Under the pieces are notes generated by a model. That model had not been told where the DNA came from, did no database searches, and worked only from the letters and a program-made list of their open reading frames with translations. 64,000 nucleotides of DNA from the NCBI RefSeq assembly GCF_016125575.1, contig NZ_WGLM01000006.1, forward strand, positions 62,001 through 126,000, read 5' to 3'. A program made the translations under genes and the position numbers. The DNA comes from Limimaricola sp. GTDB taxonomy: Bacteria > Pseudomonadota > Alphaproteobacteria > Rhodobacterales > Rhodobacteraceae. The number at the start of each line of letters is the position of its first letter. The first letter of the stretch is position 1. Below are positions 45,001 to 53,636 of this stretch, in pieces.

Positions 45001-45495
45001 ATGGCATATATCGACGAAGCCGGGTTACAGGAATACACGGCGCGCGAAGGCTGGGAAATCGCCGTCGAGCAAGTCGTAGGCCGAGATCCGGCCGCTGCAT
45101 GGCACGAATGGTTCGCGCGGGTCTGGGACGGCGAAACCGGGGCCATCATGCGTGATCATGGGCAAGAGCCCAGCCGCGTGGGCAGCATGCGCGAGGTGCC
45201 ATCCATGCGCATGACGGAAAAGATCGTCGGCACTGGAATGCCAGACCCGAATGATCCGCAAAATGCCGTGCCGTCAATCAGCTACACGTTCGAGAATTTC
45301 ACGACGCGCCGGCTCCTCGGCTTCGTGCGATTCCTGCCAGTCGAGGGCAATCCAGCCGCGACCCGCGTCGTCTGGGGGGTGAAGTGGGCGCCCTCGGTTG
45401 CGGGGCGCTTGTTCCTCGGCGGCTGGCTGCTTGTCTGGGCACTGCGCGCGGCGACGCGCTCCAACATTGCCAAGTTGCAACCTCAAGCAACCTGA
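45001..45495 (+). CDS. SRPBCC/START-like protein, unknown substrate
   Basis: The 164-aa protein looks like a START-domain (SRPBCC) protein: an N-terminal VEQVVGRDPAAAWHEWF, strands around MREVPSMRMTEKIVGTGMP and SISYTFENFTTRRLLGFVRF, and a C-terminal Trp-rich helix (LFLGGWLLVWALRAATRS) that normally covers the ligand cavity. Family members bind lipids or polyketides. I am only moderately sure of the fold. The upstream ATG at 44923 is rejected for lack of a ribosome site. Confidence 0.62.
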   Translation: MAYIDEAGLQEYTAREGWEIAVEQVVGRDPAAAWHEWFARVWDGETGAIMRDHGQEPSRVGSMREVPSMRMTEKIVGTGMPDPNDPQNAVPSISYTFENFTTRRLLGFVRFLPVEGNPAATRVVWGVKWAPSVAGRLFLGGWLLVWALRAATRSNIAKLQPQAT

Positions 45496-45588
45496 CGGGA
45501 GGTCCCGTCAAGTGAACTCTCGAACTTCCGACCTTCATTGTCGCCGTTGGGGCGCGCCGGTCCTGTGGATCAAGCCGATGAATGCCGG

Positions 45589-46074
45589 TCAGATCGCTTC
45601 CAGAAACCGCTCGCCCGTCGAGATGTCACAAACGCCGGGTTCGTCGATGTTGACCTGCGTCACCACGCCATCCTCGACCAGCGCGGCATAGCGGTTGGAC
45701 CGCCCCGTCAGGCCGATCGCAGGCGCATCGAAGGCCATGCCCAGTTCGCGCGTCAGCGCGCCGGTGGCATCGCCCATCAGCGTCACGCCGCCCGCACTGG
45801 CCCCGGTCGCCTTGTCCCAGGCATCCAGCACGAAAGGATCGTTGACCGAGACGCAGATGATCTCTTCGACGCCCTTCTCGGCCAGCGCCTTGGAGACGCG
45901 CATGAAGCTGGGCAGGTGCGTGGTCGAGCAGGTGCCGGTGAAGGCCCCCGGCAGGCCGAACACGATCACCTTGCGGCCCTTGAGTTTGTCGGCAAGGCTT
46001 ACCAGTGCAGGGCCATCAGGGCCCATCACGCTGAGTTGCGCATCGGGGAAAACTTGTCCTTTGGAGAGGGTCAT
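45589..46074 (-). CDS. Peroxiredoxin, Prx5/AhpC-TSA type
   Basis: This 161-aa thiol peroxidase has the peroxidatic Cys49 in PGAFTGTCSTTHLPSF, with the PxxxTxxC motif intact. VNDPFVLDAW and the C-terminal VDEPGVCDIS follow. The short length and absence of a canonical second resolving Cys near residue 170 put it in the Prx5 group, usually reduced by glutathione/glutaredoxin. It reduces H2O2 and organic peroxides. It stands alone in the opposite orientation to the FAD reductase gene beginning 84 bases away. Confidence 0.92.
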   Translation of the reverse strand: MTLSKGQVFPDAQLSVMGPDGPALVSLADKLKGRKVIVFGLPGAFTGTCSTTHLPSFMRVSKALAEKGVEEIICVSVNDPFVLDAWDKATGASAGGVTLMGDATGALTRELGMAFDAPAIGLTGRSNRYAALVEDGVVTQVNIDEPGVCDISTGERFLEAI

Positions 46075-46158
46075 CGCGGGTCTGTCCTTGATTGCGGTCT
46101 AACTTCCGAGGGATATAGGCTTCGCCTGCGCAACTGCCAGCATCGGGAACAAGATTGA

Positions 46159-47367
46159 ATGGAACATGTCGTCGTCGTCGGGGCCGGGCAGGCCGGTTGC
46201 TCGCTGGTCGCCAAGCTGAGGGCCGAAGGATTTGCCGGCCGGATCACCCTGATCGGTGCCGAGAATGTGCCGCCCTACCAGCGCCCGCCCCTGTCGAAGG
46301 CCTACCTGCTGGGCGAGATGACGCTGGACCGGCTGTTCCTGCGCCCGCTGGAGTTTTACGCCAGCCACGACATCGCCCTGCGCCTTGACACACAAGTGGT
46401 GGCGCTTGACCCGGCCGAGCGCGAGATCACGCTGGGTGATGGCGAGGTGATCCGTTACGACGCACTGGCGCTGACCACGGGTTCGCACCCGCGCAGCCTG
46501 CCTGCCGCGATTGGCGGCGATCTGGACGGCGTCCATACGATGCGCGACCTCGCCGATGCCGACGCGATGGCGCACCAGTTTCAGCCGGGGCGAAAGGTGC
46601 TGATCGTCGGTGGCGGCTATATCGGGCTGGAGGCAGCAGCGGTGGCCGCCAAGAAAGGGCTGGAGGTGACGCTGCTGGAAATGGCGCCGCGCATCCTTCA
46701 GCGCGTGGCCTGCCCCGAAACCTCGGACTATTTCCGCGAATTGCACCGTGCGCATGGCGTCGATATCCGCGAAAGCACGGGACTGAAGCACCTGATCGGC
46801 GAGGCCCGGGTGTCGGGTGCGATGCTGTCTGACGATACCGAGATGGATGTTGATTTCGTCATCGTCGGTGTCGGCATCTCGCCCGCCACGGAACTGGCAG
46901 AAAGCGCCGGCCTGACCATCGACAATGGCATCTTGACCGATATCCACGGCCGCACCTCGGACCCGGCGATCTGGGCCGCGGGCGATTGCGCCTCGTGCCT
47001 TTTCCACGGGCAGCGAATTCGGCTGGAAAGCGTGGGCAACGCCATCGACATGGCCGAGGCTGTGGCGCTGAACATCCTTGGGCAGGAGGTGAATTACGAT
47101 CCGGCGCCCTGGTTCTGGTCAGACCAGTACGATTGCAAGCTGCAGATCGCGGGGCTGAACCACGGCTATGACGCGGTGCATGTGCGGCAGGCGGGCGAAG
47201 GGCGTAGCCACTGGTATTACCGCGCGGGTGCGTTGGTGGCCGTCGATGCGATGAACGATCCGCGCGCCTACATGATCGGCAAGCGGCTGATCGAGGGTGG
47301 CAAGTCCCCTGCCCCAGAGGTCATCTGCAACCCCGAGGCCGACCTCAAGGCGCTGTTGCGCGCGTGA
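46159..47367 (+). CDS. FAD-dependent ferredoxin/rubredoxin reductase family protein
   Basis: This 402-aa flavoprotein is of the putidaredoxin-reductase type. The FAD loop GAGQAG is near residues 8-13, YQRPPLSKAYLLGE near 39-52 is typical, the NAD-binding GGGYIGLEAAA lies near 155-165, and GDCAS near 275-279 binds flavin. Electron partner is likely a [2Fe-2S] ferredoxin, but no ferredoxin or P450 gene is adjacent. The stop overlaps the GTG start of rsmD. Confidence 0.9.
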   Translation: MEHVVVVGAGQAGCSLVAKLRAEGFAGRITLIGAENVPPYQRPPLSKAYLLGEMTLDRLFLRPLEFYASHDIALRLDTQVVALDPAEREITLGDGEVIRYDALALTTGSHPRSLPAAIGGDLDGVHTMRDLADADAMAHQFQPGRKVLIVGGGYIGLEAAAVAAKKGLEVTLLEMAPRILQRVACPETSDYFRELHRAHGVDIRESTGLKHLIGEARVSGAMLSDDTEMDVDFVIVGVGISPATELAESAGLTIDNGILTDIHGRTSDPAIWAAGDCASCLFHGQRIRLESVGNAIDMAEAVALNILGQEVNYDPAPWFWSDQYDCKLQIAGLNHGYDAVHVRQAGEGRSHWYYRAGALVAVDAMNDPRAYMIGKRLIEGGKSPAPEVICNPEADLKALLRA

Positions 47368-47918
47368 GGATCATCGCCGGACGGCACCGGGGCCTGAAAC
47401 TGGCCGACGTCGGCGAAGGCGACACGGACGCGCACTTGCGCCCCACCGCCGACCGGGTGCGCGAAAGCCTGTTCAACATGCTTGCAGGCGGCCGTTTCGG
47501 CGATCCGGTGACGGGCGCGCGCGTGCTCGACCTCTTTGCCGGCACCGGCGCGCTGGGGCTGGAGGCGCTGTCACGCGGCGCGACACATGTGACCTTCGTC
47601 GATGACGGGAAGGTGGCGGGCCGCCTGATCCGCGATAACCTGCGCCGGGCGGGCCGGACCGATCACGCGACGTTGCTGGCGGTCGATGCCACCCGGCTGC
47701 CGCCCGCACCCGCACCGGCAAGCCTGGTCTTTCTCGATCCGCCCTATGCAAAGGGCCTTGGTGCGCCCGCGCTGGCGGCCGCAGGTGCGGGCGGCTGGTT
47801 GGCCCCGGGCGCCTTGGTGGTGTGGGAGGAAAACGCCCCCCAGATACCGCCGCCGGGCTTCACCCTTGCTGACCGGCGGCGCTATGGCGACACTTGGGTC
47901 ACGGTTTTGCAGGGATGA
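47364..47918 (+). CDS. rsmD: 16S rRNA (guanine966-N2)-methyltransferase RsmD
   Basis: This 184-aa SAM methyltransferase has the RsmD hallmarks GRHRGLKL (near 6-13), RPTADRVRESLFNML (near 30-44), motif I FAGTGALGLEALSRG and the catalytic DPPY near residue 124-127. It methylates G966 in the 30S assembly state. It uses a GTG start overlapping the upstream oxidoreductase stop (GTGA). The following rsfS and rlmH genes also act on ribosomes. Confidence 0.93.
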   Translation: MRIIAGRHRGLKLADVGEGDTDAHLRPTADRVRESLFNMLAGGRFGDPVTGARVLDLFAGTGALGLEALSRGATHVTFVDDGKVAGRLIRDNLRRAGRTDHATLLAVDATRLPPAPAPASLVFLDPPYAKGLGAPALAAAGAGGWLAPGALVVWEENAPQIPPPGFTLADRRRYGDTWVTVLQG

Positions 47919-48058
47919 AGGTGCGCTCTTGCGGCCACAGCCAATGGCCTGTATCCGCCGCCCCTTGGACCCGACAGGGCCGGATTTGTTGAAATGTCAC
48001 GAATCCAGCGTTACCTTTGGGATCAGGCCCGGCGCCGTGGCCAAGGACGGCGCGCATC

Positions 48059-48127
48059 AGGAGGACAATGACCTGTCTCTCAACACAACGGCGGACATGC
48101 CCGCCCCTGCGCGTTCCGGCATCATGA
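48059..48127 (+). promoter_or_regulatory. Unusual rsfS translation-start region with orphan Shine-Dalgarno
   Basis: AGGAGG at 48059-48064 is the best ribosome site of the region. It is 3 bases from an out-of-frame ATG (48068) opening a 19-codon frame that ends TGA at 48125-48127, overlapping the ATG at 48124. It also sits 8 bases before an in-frame CTG (48073). Either a coupled leader peptide or an upstream non-ATG start of rsfS is possible. Confidence 0.5.
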
Positions 48128-48486
48128 CCGGAACGAACCCTGCGGCAAGCGATGCGCTGCTCGCCGTGATCCTCGCCTCCCTCGACGATGACAAGGCCGA
48201 AGACGTCGTGACGATTCCGTTGCGCGGCCGGTCCGAGATGGGCGATTTCATGGTCATCGCGACCGGCCGGTCCAGCCGGCAGGTCGGCGCCATCGCCGAG
48301 AAGCTGACTGAACGCCTCAAAGAGGCTTTCGGCACCAACTGCAAGATCGAAGGCAAGGAAACCGGCGACTGGGTGCTGATCGATTCCGGCGACGTGATCG
48401 TTCACCTCTTCCGGCCCGAGGTGCGCGAGTTCTACCAGCTGGAAAAACTCTGGATGCCCGCCGAGGCGGTGGCCAAAGCCCGCTGA
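48124..48486 (+). CDS. rsfS: Ribosome silencing factor RsfS (RsfA/Iojap)
   Basis: This about 120-aa protein binds uL14 of the 50S subunit and blocks subunit joining in stationary phase. It has LDDDKAEDVVTIPLRGRSEMGDFMVIATGRSSRQV and the C-terminal GDWVLIDSGDVIVHLFRPEVREFYQLEKLW (parts quoted). Three starts are possible: 48124 (chosen because homologues begin close to MTGTxP), 48097, or a non-ATG CTG at 48073 that has a better-spaced ribosome site. It precedes rlmH by one base, as in most bacteria. Confidence 0.9.
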   Translation: MTGTNPAASDALLAVILASLDDDKAEDVVTIPLRGRSEMGDFMVIATGRSSRQVGAIAEKLTERLKEAFGTNCKIEGKETGDWVLIDSGDVIVHLFRPEVREFYQLEKLWMPAEAVAKAR

Positions 48487-48487
48487 G

Positions 48488-48958
48488 ATGCGGCTGACGA
48501 TCTGTGCCGTGGGCCGGCTGCGGGCTGGCCCTGAACGCACGCTGATCGATGATTACCTGACACGCGCCGAACGGTCGGGTCGTTCGCTGGGCCTTGGCCC
48601 TGCCCGGGTGGCCGAGGTTGAGGACCGCAAGGGCGGCGGCATGGCCGCCGAGGCCACGCTGCTGGAGCGCGCCATCCCCGCCGGCGCTGTGGTGTGCATT
48701 CTGGACGAACGCGGCAAGCTGATGTCCTCCCCCGATTTCGCGCAAATGCTTGCGGGATGGCGCGACGCGGGCCGGTCCGAGGCGGCCTTTGTCATTGGTG
48801 GCGCCGACGGGATCGACCCCGCACTACGCGCCCGCGCCGATGCCGCGCTGTCGTTCGGGCCGATGGTCTGGCCGCACATGCTGATCCGGGTGATGCTGGC
48901 CGAACAGCTTTACCGCGCGGTCACGATCCTTGCCGGATTGCCCTATCACCGCAGTTGA
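48488..48958 (+). CDS. rlmH: 23S rRNA (pseudouridine1915-N3)-methyltransferase RlmH
   Basis: This 156-aa SPOUT methyltransferase modifies pseudouridine 1915 in helix 69 of 23S rRNA. The trefoil-knot motif VIGGADGIDP near residues 100-109 and the C-terminal SFGPMVWPHMLIRVMLAEQLYRAVTILAGLPYH region (quoted only as LAEQLYRA) are diagnostic. It is directly downstream of rsfS and is followed by a hairpin terminator. Confidence 0.94.
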   Translation: MRLTICAVGRLRAGPERTLIDDYLTRAERSGRSLGLGPARVAEVEDRKGGGMAAEATLLERAIPAGAVVCILDERGKLMSSPDFAQMLAGWRDAGRSEAAFVIGGADGIDPALRARADAALSFGPMVWPHMLIRVMLAEQLYRAVTILAGLPYHRS

Positions 48959-48964
48959 AGCGCC

Positions 48965-49000
48965 GGAAAATCGCGCGCGCCCGCGCGCGAGCCGTTTTCC
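48965..49000. terminator. Likely terminator after rlmH
   Basis: TCGCGCGCG (48971-48979) pairs with CGCGCGCGA (48982-48990), flanked by GGAAAA (48965-48970) and TTTTCC (48995-49000). The T-run follows the stem on both strands, so it could also act in the reverse direction. Confidence 0.55.
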
Positions 49001-49030
49001 CCGCCCCGCGCCCGTGCTACGCCGCATTGC

Positions 49031-49966
49031 ATGTGGGACATCTTCCTCAAGACACTGCCGTTCTTCGCGCTGATCGGTCTGGGCTACGGCGCGGGCCGGC
49101 GGCAGTTCTTCACGCCCGAGGCGACGGCCTACCTGACGAAGTTCGTGTTCTACTTCGCGCTGTCGGCGATGCTGTTTCGCTTTGCCGCGACGCTGTCGAT
49201 CGGGCAGATCTTCGGCTGGCCCTTCGTGCTGGCCTACCTGACCGGGACCGGCACCATCTACCTGCTGGCCACCGCCGTGGCGATGCTGCGCCGGCGCGGC
49301 GTGGCCGAGGCCGCGGTAGAGGCGCAATGCGCGGTGATCGGCAACGTGGGCTTTCTGGGCATCCCGATGCTGGCGATGCTGCTCGGGCCCACGGCGGTGG
49401 GCCCGGTCATGCTGGTGCTGGCCTGTGACCTGATCGTCTTCGGCTCGCTCATCGTGATCCTCGTGACAGGTTCACGCGATGGCCGCATGTCGCCCGCAAT
49501 CCTGCGCACCGTGGGCATTGGCCTGTTGAAGAACCCGATGATCGTCTCGATCGTGCTGGGCCTCGCCGTCTCGGCCGCCAAGGTGCCGCTGCCGGTGCCT
49601 GTGACGGATTTCCTGACGCTGCTTGGGGCGGCGGCCACGCCCGGCGCGCTATTCGCCATCGGCGCGTCACTCGCCACCAAGTCGGCCGAGCGGCTGGCTG
49701 TGGCGGGCTGGCTCAGCACTTGCAAGCTGGCGCTGCACCCGGCCGCGGTCGCCTTCACCTCGCTTGTCGTCTTCGACGTGCCGCGCGACCAGGCCTCGGT
49801 GATGATCGCCGCGGCCTCGCTGCCGGTGGCGGGCAACGTCTATATCCTGGCCCAGCATTACGGCGTGGCGCCGCACCGTGTGTCGGCCTCCATCCTCGTC
49901 TCGACCGCGGTCAGCGTCGTCACCGTTTCGCTGGTGATCGGCTGGATCGCGCAAGGGGTGCTGTGA
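49031..49966 (+). CDS. AEC (auxin efflux carrier) family transporter
   Basis: A 311-aa membrane protein with ten hydrophobic segments in two related halves. Typical AEC sites are the N-terminal LPFFALIGLGYGAGRR, NVGFLGIPMLAMLLGP near 99-114 and NVYILAQHYGV near 274-284. Bacterial AEC proteins export malonate, malate or other carboxylates. Its stop overlaps the nitroreductase start (TGATG), so it is co-transcribed with that gene and fghA. Substrate unknown. Confidence 0.88.
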   Translation: MWDIFLKTLPFFALIGLGYGAGRRQFFTPEATAYLTKFVFYFALSAMLFRFAATLSIGQIFGWPFVLAYLTGTGTIYLLATAVAMLRRRGVAEAAVEAQCAVIGNVGFLGIPMLAMLLGPTAVGPVMLVLACDLIVFGSLIVILVTGSRDGRMSPAILRTVGIGLLKNPMIVSIVLGLAVSAAKVPLPVPVTDFLTLLGAAATPGALFAIGASLATKSAERLAVAGWLSTCKLALHPAAVAFTSLVVFDVPRDQASVMIAAASLPVAGNVYILAQHYGVAPHRVSASILVSTAVSVVTVSLVIGWIAQGVL

Positions 49967-50667
49967 TGACCGGGGCCTACCAGCCCATCCCCCTGCCCGA
50001 CCGCGCAGACCTGACCGACGCGGAACGCGCCGCGGCGGCGCAGGCGTTTCTTTCCACCATGCGCAAGCGCCATTCGGTGCGCGACTTCACCGACCGGCCC
50101 GTCGACGAGGCGGTGATCGCCGATTGCATCGCCGCCGCCGCCAGCGCGCCCAGCGGCGCCAACCACCAGCCTTGGCATTTCGTCGCCATCGCCGACCCGG
50201 CGATGAAGGCGCGCATCAGGGAAGCCGCGGAGGCCGAGGAAGAGGCGTTCTACGCCGGCGGCGGTGGTGACGAATGGCTGGCCGCGCTGGAACCGATCGG
50301 CACCGGCGCGTCCAAGCCGCACCTGACCACCGCGCCTTGGCTTATCGTGGTCTTCGCCGAACGCTGGGGCACCACCGCCAGCGGCACGCGGCGCAAGAAT
50401 TATTACGTGCCCGAAAGCGTGGGCATCGCCACCGGTTTCCTGATCACCGCGCTGCACATGGCCGGGCTGGTCTGCCTGACGCACACCCCCAACCCGATGA
50501 AGTTCCTCAATGATCTTTGCGCAAGACCGGCGGCGGAAAAGCCCGTGATGATCCTTGTCGTCGGCCACCCGGCCGGGGATGCCACCGTGCCCGCCGCCGC
50601 CAAGATCAAGAAACCGCTGGCCGAGGTCATGACCATTTGCCGCGCGCCTGCATCAGCCGAAGGATAA
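49966..50667 (+). CDS. Nitroreductase family FMN enzyme, iodotyrosine-deiodinase-like
   Basis: This 233-aa flavoprotein has the nitroreductase fold. RHSVRDFTDRPVDE near residues 31-44 binds FMN phosphate, AAASAPSGANHQPWHFV near 56-72 continues the fold, and SVGIATGFLITALHMAGL near 150-167 is the conserved helix. Those features resemble the mammalian iodotyrosine deiodinase group (IYD-like) rather than NfsA/B. GTG at 49963 would add one residue. It lies between a carboxylate carrier and fghA. Physiological substrate unknown. Confidence 0.86.
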   Translation: MTGAYQPIPLPDRADLTDAERAAAAQAFLSTMRKRHSVRDFTDRPVDEAVIADCIAAAASAPSGANHQPWHFVAIADPAMKARIREAAEAEEEAFYAGGGGDEWLAALEPIGTGASKPHLTTAPWLIVVFAERWGTTASGTRRKNYYVPESVGIATGFLITALHMAGLVCLTHTPNPMKFLNDLCARPAAEKPVMILVVGHPAGDATVPAAAKIKKPLAEVMTICRAPASAEG

Positions 50668-50671
50668 GCCC

Positions 50672-51499
50672 ATGAAAACGATCTCGGAAAACCGGTGTTT
50701 CGGCGGTGTACAGGGCGTCTATTCGCACGCCTCCGATGCCTGCGGCTGCGACATGACGTTCGGCCTGTTCCTGCCCCCCGCGGCCGAACATCGCGCCGTG
50801 CCGCTCTTGTGGTTCCTCGCCGGGCTGACCTGCACGCATGAGAATGCCATGCTCAAGGCCGGGGCGCAGGGCTGGGCCGCCGAGGCGGGCATCGCGCTGG
50901 TCTTTCCCGATACCTCGCCGCGCGGGGCGGGCATCGCCAATGCAGAGGATTTCGCACTGGGCCAAGGCGCGGGGTTCTACCTCAACGCCACGCAGGCGCC
51001 TTGGGCGCCCAACTATAACATGTGGGACTATGTCACCGACGAATTGCCGCGGATCATCACCGCCGCTTTCGCGGTGGACGAAGAGCGCCAGTCGGTGACG
51101 GGCCATTCGATGGGCGGGCACGGCGCGCTGACGATGGCGATGGGGATGCCGGGGCGGTTCCGCTCTGTCTCGGCCTTCTCGCCGATCTGCAACCCCACGC
51201 AAAGCGACTGGGGCCGCCCGCAATTCGAGGCCTATCTCGGCTCGGTCCAGGCGGGTGAAAGCCATGACGCCTCGCTGCTGATGACCCATTACGGGTTCGA
51301 GGGGCCGCTGCTGATCGACACCGGCACGCGCGATCCCTTCGCCAGCCTTTTGGGCACGCCGGCAATGGCCGAGGCGATGGCGACCCGCGGCCAACCGGGG
51401 CAGTTGCGGCTGCAGGGCGGCTACGACCACAGCTATTTCTTCGTGGCCAGCTTCATGCGCGACCATATCGCGCTGCATGCCGAGGCGCTGCGCGCGTGA
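50672..51499 (+). CDS. fghA: S-formylglutathione hydrolase
   Basis: This 275-aa esterase-D family enzyme hydrolyses S-formylglutathione in glutathione-dependent formaldehyde detoxification. The nucleophile Ser146 sits in [10 protein letters not shown], the oxyanion segment in [14 protein letters not shown] near residues 46-59, and the catalytic His in the C-terminal GGYDHSYFF near 249-257. YiaI-like DUF188 gene follows in a coupled frame (GTGA). The formaldehyde dehydrogenase (adhC) is not in the window. Confidence 0.93.
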   Translation: MKTISENRCFGGVQGVYSHASDACGCDMTFGLFLPPAAEHRAVPLLWFLAGLTCTHENAMLKAGAQGWAAEAGIALVFPDTSPRGAGIANAEDFALGQGAGFYLNATQAPWAPNYNMWDYVTDELPRIITAAFAVDEERQSVTGHSMGGHGALTMAMGMPGRFRSVSAFSPICNPTQSDWGRPQFEAYLGSVQAGESHDASLLMTHYGFEGPLLIDTGTRDPFASLLGTPAMAEAMATRGQPGQLRLQGGYDHSYFFVASFMRDHIALHAEALRA

Positions 51500-51948
51500 T
51501 CTACGTCGATGCCGACGCCTGCCCGGTCAAGGCCGAGGCCGAGCGCGTGGCGACGCGCCACGGGCTGCGCATGGCGCTGGTGTGCAACGGCGGCATCCGG
51601 CCATCCGCCAACCCGCTGGTCGAGCTGGTCATCGTGCCCGAGGGGCCTGACGTGGCCGACAAGTGGATCGCCGAACGCGCCGGCGCGGGCGACGTTGTGG
51701 TGACCGCCGATATCCCGCTGGCCGCGAAATGCGTGGCTGCCGGCGCGCAGGTAATCCGCCACGACGGCAGCGCCTTGACCGAGGCCAATATCGGCAGCGT
51801 TCTGGCCACGCGCGACCTGATGGCCGACCTGCGCGCGGCCGATCCGTTCCGCCAGGGCGGCGGCAAGAGCTTTGGCAAGGCCGAGCGCGCGCGCTTTCTC
51901 GACGGGCTGGAACGGGCCGTGCAGGCCGCGAAACGGAGGACAGGATGA
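51496..51948 (+). CDS. YaiI/YqxD family protein (DUF188), probable PIN-like nuclease
   Basis: This 150-aa protein begins at GTG with [13 protein letters not shown], the DUF188 signature rich in acidic residues (D4, D6). [12 protein letters not shown] near residues 73-84, [15 protein letters not shown] near 92-106 and [19 protein letters not shown] near 114-132 follow. The arrangement of Asp residues resembles a PIN-domain nuclease, but the cellular role of the family is not established. The start and stop overlap its neighbours by four bases each, so it belongs to the fghA operon. Confidence 0.88.
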   Translation: MIYVDADACPVKAEAERVATRHGLRMALVCNGGIRPSANPLVELVIVPEGPDVADKWIAERAGAGDVVVTADIPLAAKCVAAGAQVIRHDGSALTEANIGSVLATRDLMADLRAADPFRQGGGKSFGKAERARFLDGLERAVQAAKRRTG

Positions 51949-52565
51949 GCGTTGACGCCGTGATATTCGACATCGGCAACGTGCTGATCGAATGGAACCC
52001 CGAGCGGTTCTACGACAGCGCCATCGGCGAGGCGCGCCGCCGCGCGATGTTCGACGCCGTGGACTTGCATGGCATGAACGACGCGATCGACCGCGGCGCC
52101 GACTGGCAGACCGAGGTCGCGGCCTGCGCCGCGCGGTTCCCGGACTGGGCCGACGAGATCGGGATGTGGCATTCCCACTGGATCGAGATGGCGCGCCCGG
52201 CCATCGACCGCTCCGTGCGGCTGCTGGCGGCGCTGCAGGCGAAAGGCGTGCCGGTCTTTTCGCTGACGAATTTCGGCATCCAGACCCATGCCTTCGCAGT
52301 GCCGCACTACCCCTTCCTGGCCAGTTTCGACCGCGCCTACATCTCGGGCCACATGGGCGTGATCAAGCCCGACCCGGCGATCTATGCCATGGTCGAGGCC
52401 GATTGCGGGGTGGCCCCCGAACGGCTGCTCTTCACCGACGACCGCGCCGACAACATCGCCGCCGCGGCCGCGCGCGGCTGGCAGACCCACCATTTCGACG
52501 GGCCCGCGGGCTGGGCCGCGCGGCTGGTGGCCGAGGGCCTGCTGAGCGAGGCCGAGGCGGCCTGA
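51945..52565 (+). CDS. HAD-family hydrolase, YihX-like phosphatase
   Basis: This 206-aa protein has motif [11 protein letters not shown] (residues 8-17), in which the usual DxD is D-x-x-N, as in the YihX/epoxide-hydrolase N-domain HAD group. Motif II is SLTNFG near 105-110, Lys and motif [12 protein letters not shown] near 139-147, and motif [10 protein letters not shown] near 164-171. An alpha-D-glucose-1-phosphatase-type activity is possible. It is the last gene in the fghA-DUF188 run, beginning within the previous stop (ATGA). Confidence 0.88.
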   Translation: MSVDAVIFDIGNVLIEWNPERFYDSAIGEARRRAMFDAVDLHGMNDAIDRGADWQTEVAACAARFPDWADEIGMWHSHWIEMARPAIDRSVRLLAALQAKGVPVFSLTNFGIQTHAFAVPHYPFLASFDRAYISGHMGVIKPDPAIYAMVEADCGVAPERLLFTDDRADNIAAAAARGWQTHHFDGPAGWAARLVAEGLLSEAEAA

Positions 52566-52649
52566 GGCCAGACCCGCCGCGCAGATGTCGGAAACCGGCG
52601 CGACGTGTCGCGCCACGCTGCTGCCATCTGGGTGGGAAAGGCCCGCCCA

Positions 52650-53624
52650 ATGACCGCCCTCCGCCCCGTCCCCTTCGGCACTGCCGCCGTCGCCGCCTTC
52701 AGCGCGATGGTCTCGGTAACGTTCTTTTCGGTCAACGACATGGCGATCAAGTTTCTCTCGGGGGGCTACGCGCTGCACGAGGTGGTGCTGATCCGTTCGG
52801 TCGTCGCGCTGGGGGTGCTTTTTGCGCTGATCGCACCCGGAGCCGGTGGTCTGCGCATCGTGCGCACGCGCCGGCCACTGTTGCACATCGTGCGCGGGCT
52901 TCTCGTCGTCACTTCCAACATGTTGTTTTTTCTGGGCCTTGCGGCGCTGCCGCTGGCCGAGGCGGTTGCGATCTTCTTCATCTGCCCGGTGATCGTGACG
53001 CTATTCTCGGTGATCTTCCTGCGCGAAACGGTCGGCCCGCATCGCTGGGCCGCCACGGCCGTGGGGTTCATCGGGGTGCTGGTGATGATCCGTCCCGGCA
53101 CGGCGGCGTTTCAGCCCGCCTCGCTACTGCCCATGGGCTCGGCGGTGGCCTATTCGGCGATGCACATGCTGACCCGCACTATCGGGCGCACTGACGGCGC
53201 GGCGACGCTGTCATTCTACATCCAGCTGACGTTCCTGATTGTCTGCATCGGTTTCGGGGTAACCGTGGGCGACGGCCACTTTGCCGCGCAGGACAACGCC
53301 TCGCTCGCCTTCCTGCTGCGCGCCTGGACATGGCCGGGCCAGGCCGACTACCTGATCCTTGCCGCCATTGGCCTGTGTTCGGCAATGGGCGGCTATTTCA
53401 TTTCGAAGGCGTATCGCATGGCCGAGGCGGCCTTCGTTGCGCCGTTCGAATACCTGTCGCTGGTGCTGGCGATCTTCTGGGGCCTTCTCGTGTTCGGCGA
53501 ATGGCCCGATGCAGTGGCATTTGTCGGTATAGGGCTGATCATCGCCTCGGGTCTCTATACGCTCTGGCGCGAATCGCGTGCGCGGCCCGCCCCCGTGGCC
53601 GAGGCGCCGCAACTGCAACGCTAG
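52650..53624 (+). CDS. EamA/DMT family transporter
   Basis: The 324-aa ten-helix protein carries two EamA domains. The first ends at GFIGVLVMIRPGTAAFQPAS and the second at FVGIGLIIASGLYTLWRE (parts shown as family hallmarks). The start at 52650 is chosen because it removes 15 non-membrane residues. It precedes an ornithine-cyclodeaminase homologue by 12 bases, so a role in exporting an amino-acid-derived compound is possible but not shown. Confidence 0.88.
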   Translation: MTALRPVPFGTAAVAAFSAMVSVTFFSVNDMAIKFLSGGYALHEVVLIRSVVALGVLFALIAPGAGGLRIVRTRRPLLHIVRGLLVVTSNMLFFLGLAALPLAEAVAIFFICPVIVTLFSVIFLRETVGPHRWAATAVGFIGVLVMIRPGTAAFQPASLLPMGSAVAYSAMHMLTRTIGRTDGAATLSFYIQLTFLIVCIGFGVTVGDGHFAAQDNASLAFLLRAWTWPGQADYLILAAIGLCSAMGGYFISKAYRMAEAAFVAPFEYLSLVLAIFWGLLVFGEWPDAVAFVGIGLIIASGLYTLWRESRARPAPVAEAPQLQR

Positions 53625-53636
53625 AGGGGACATAAC

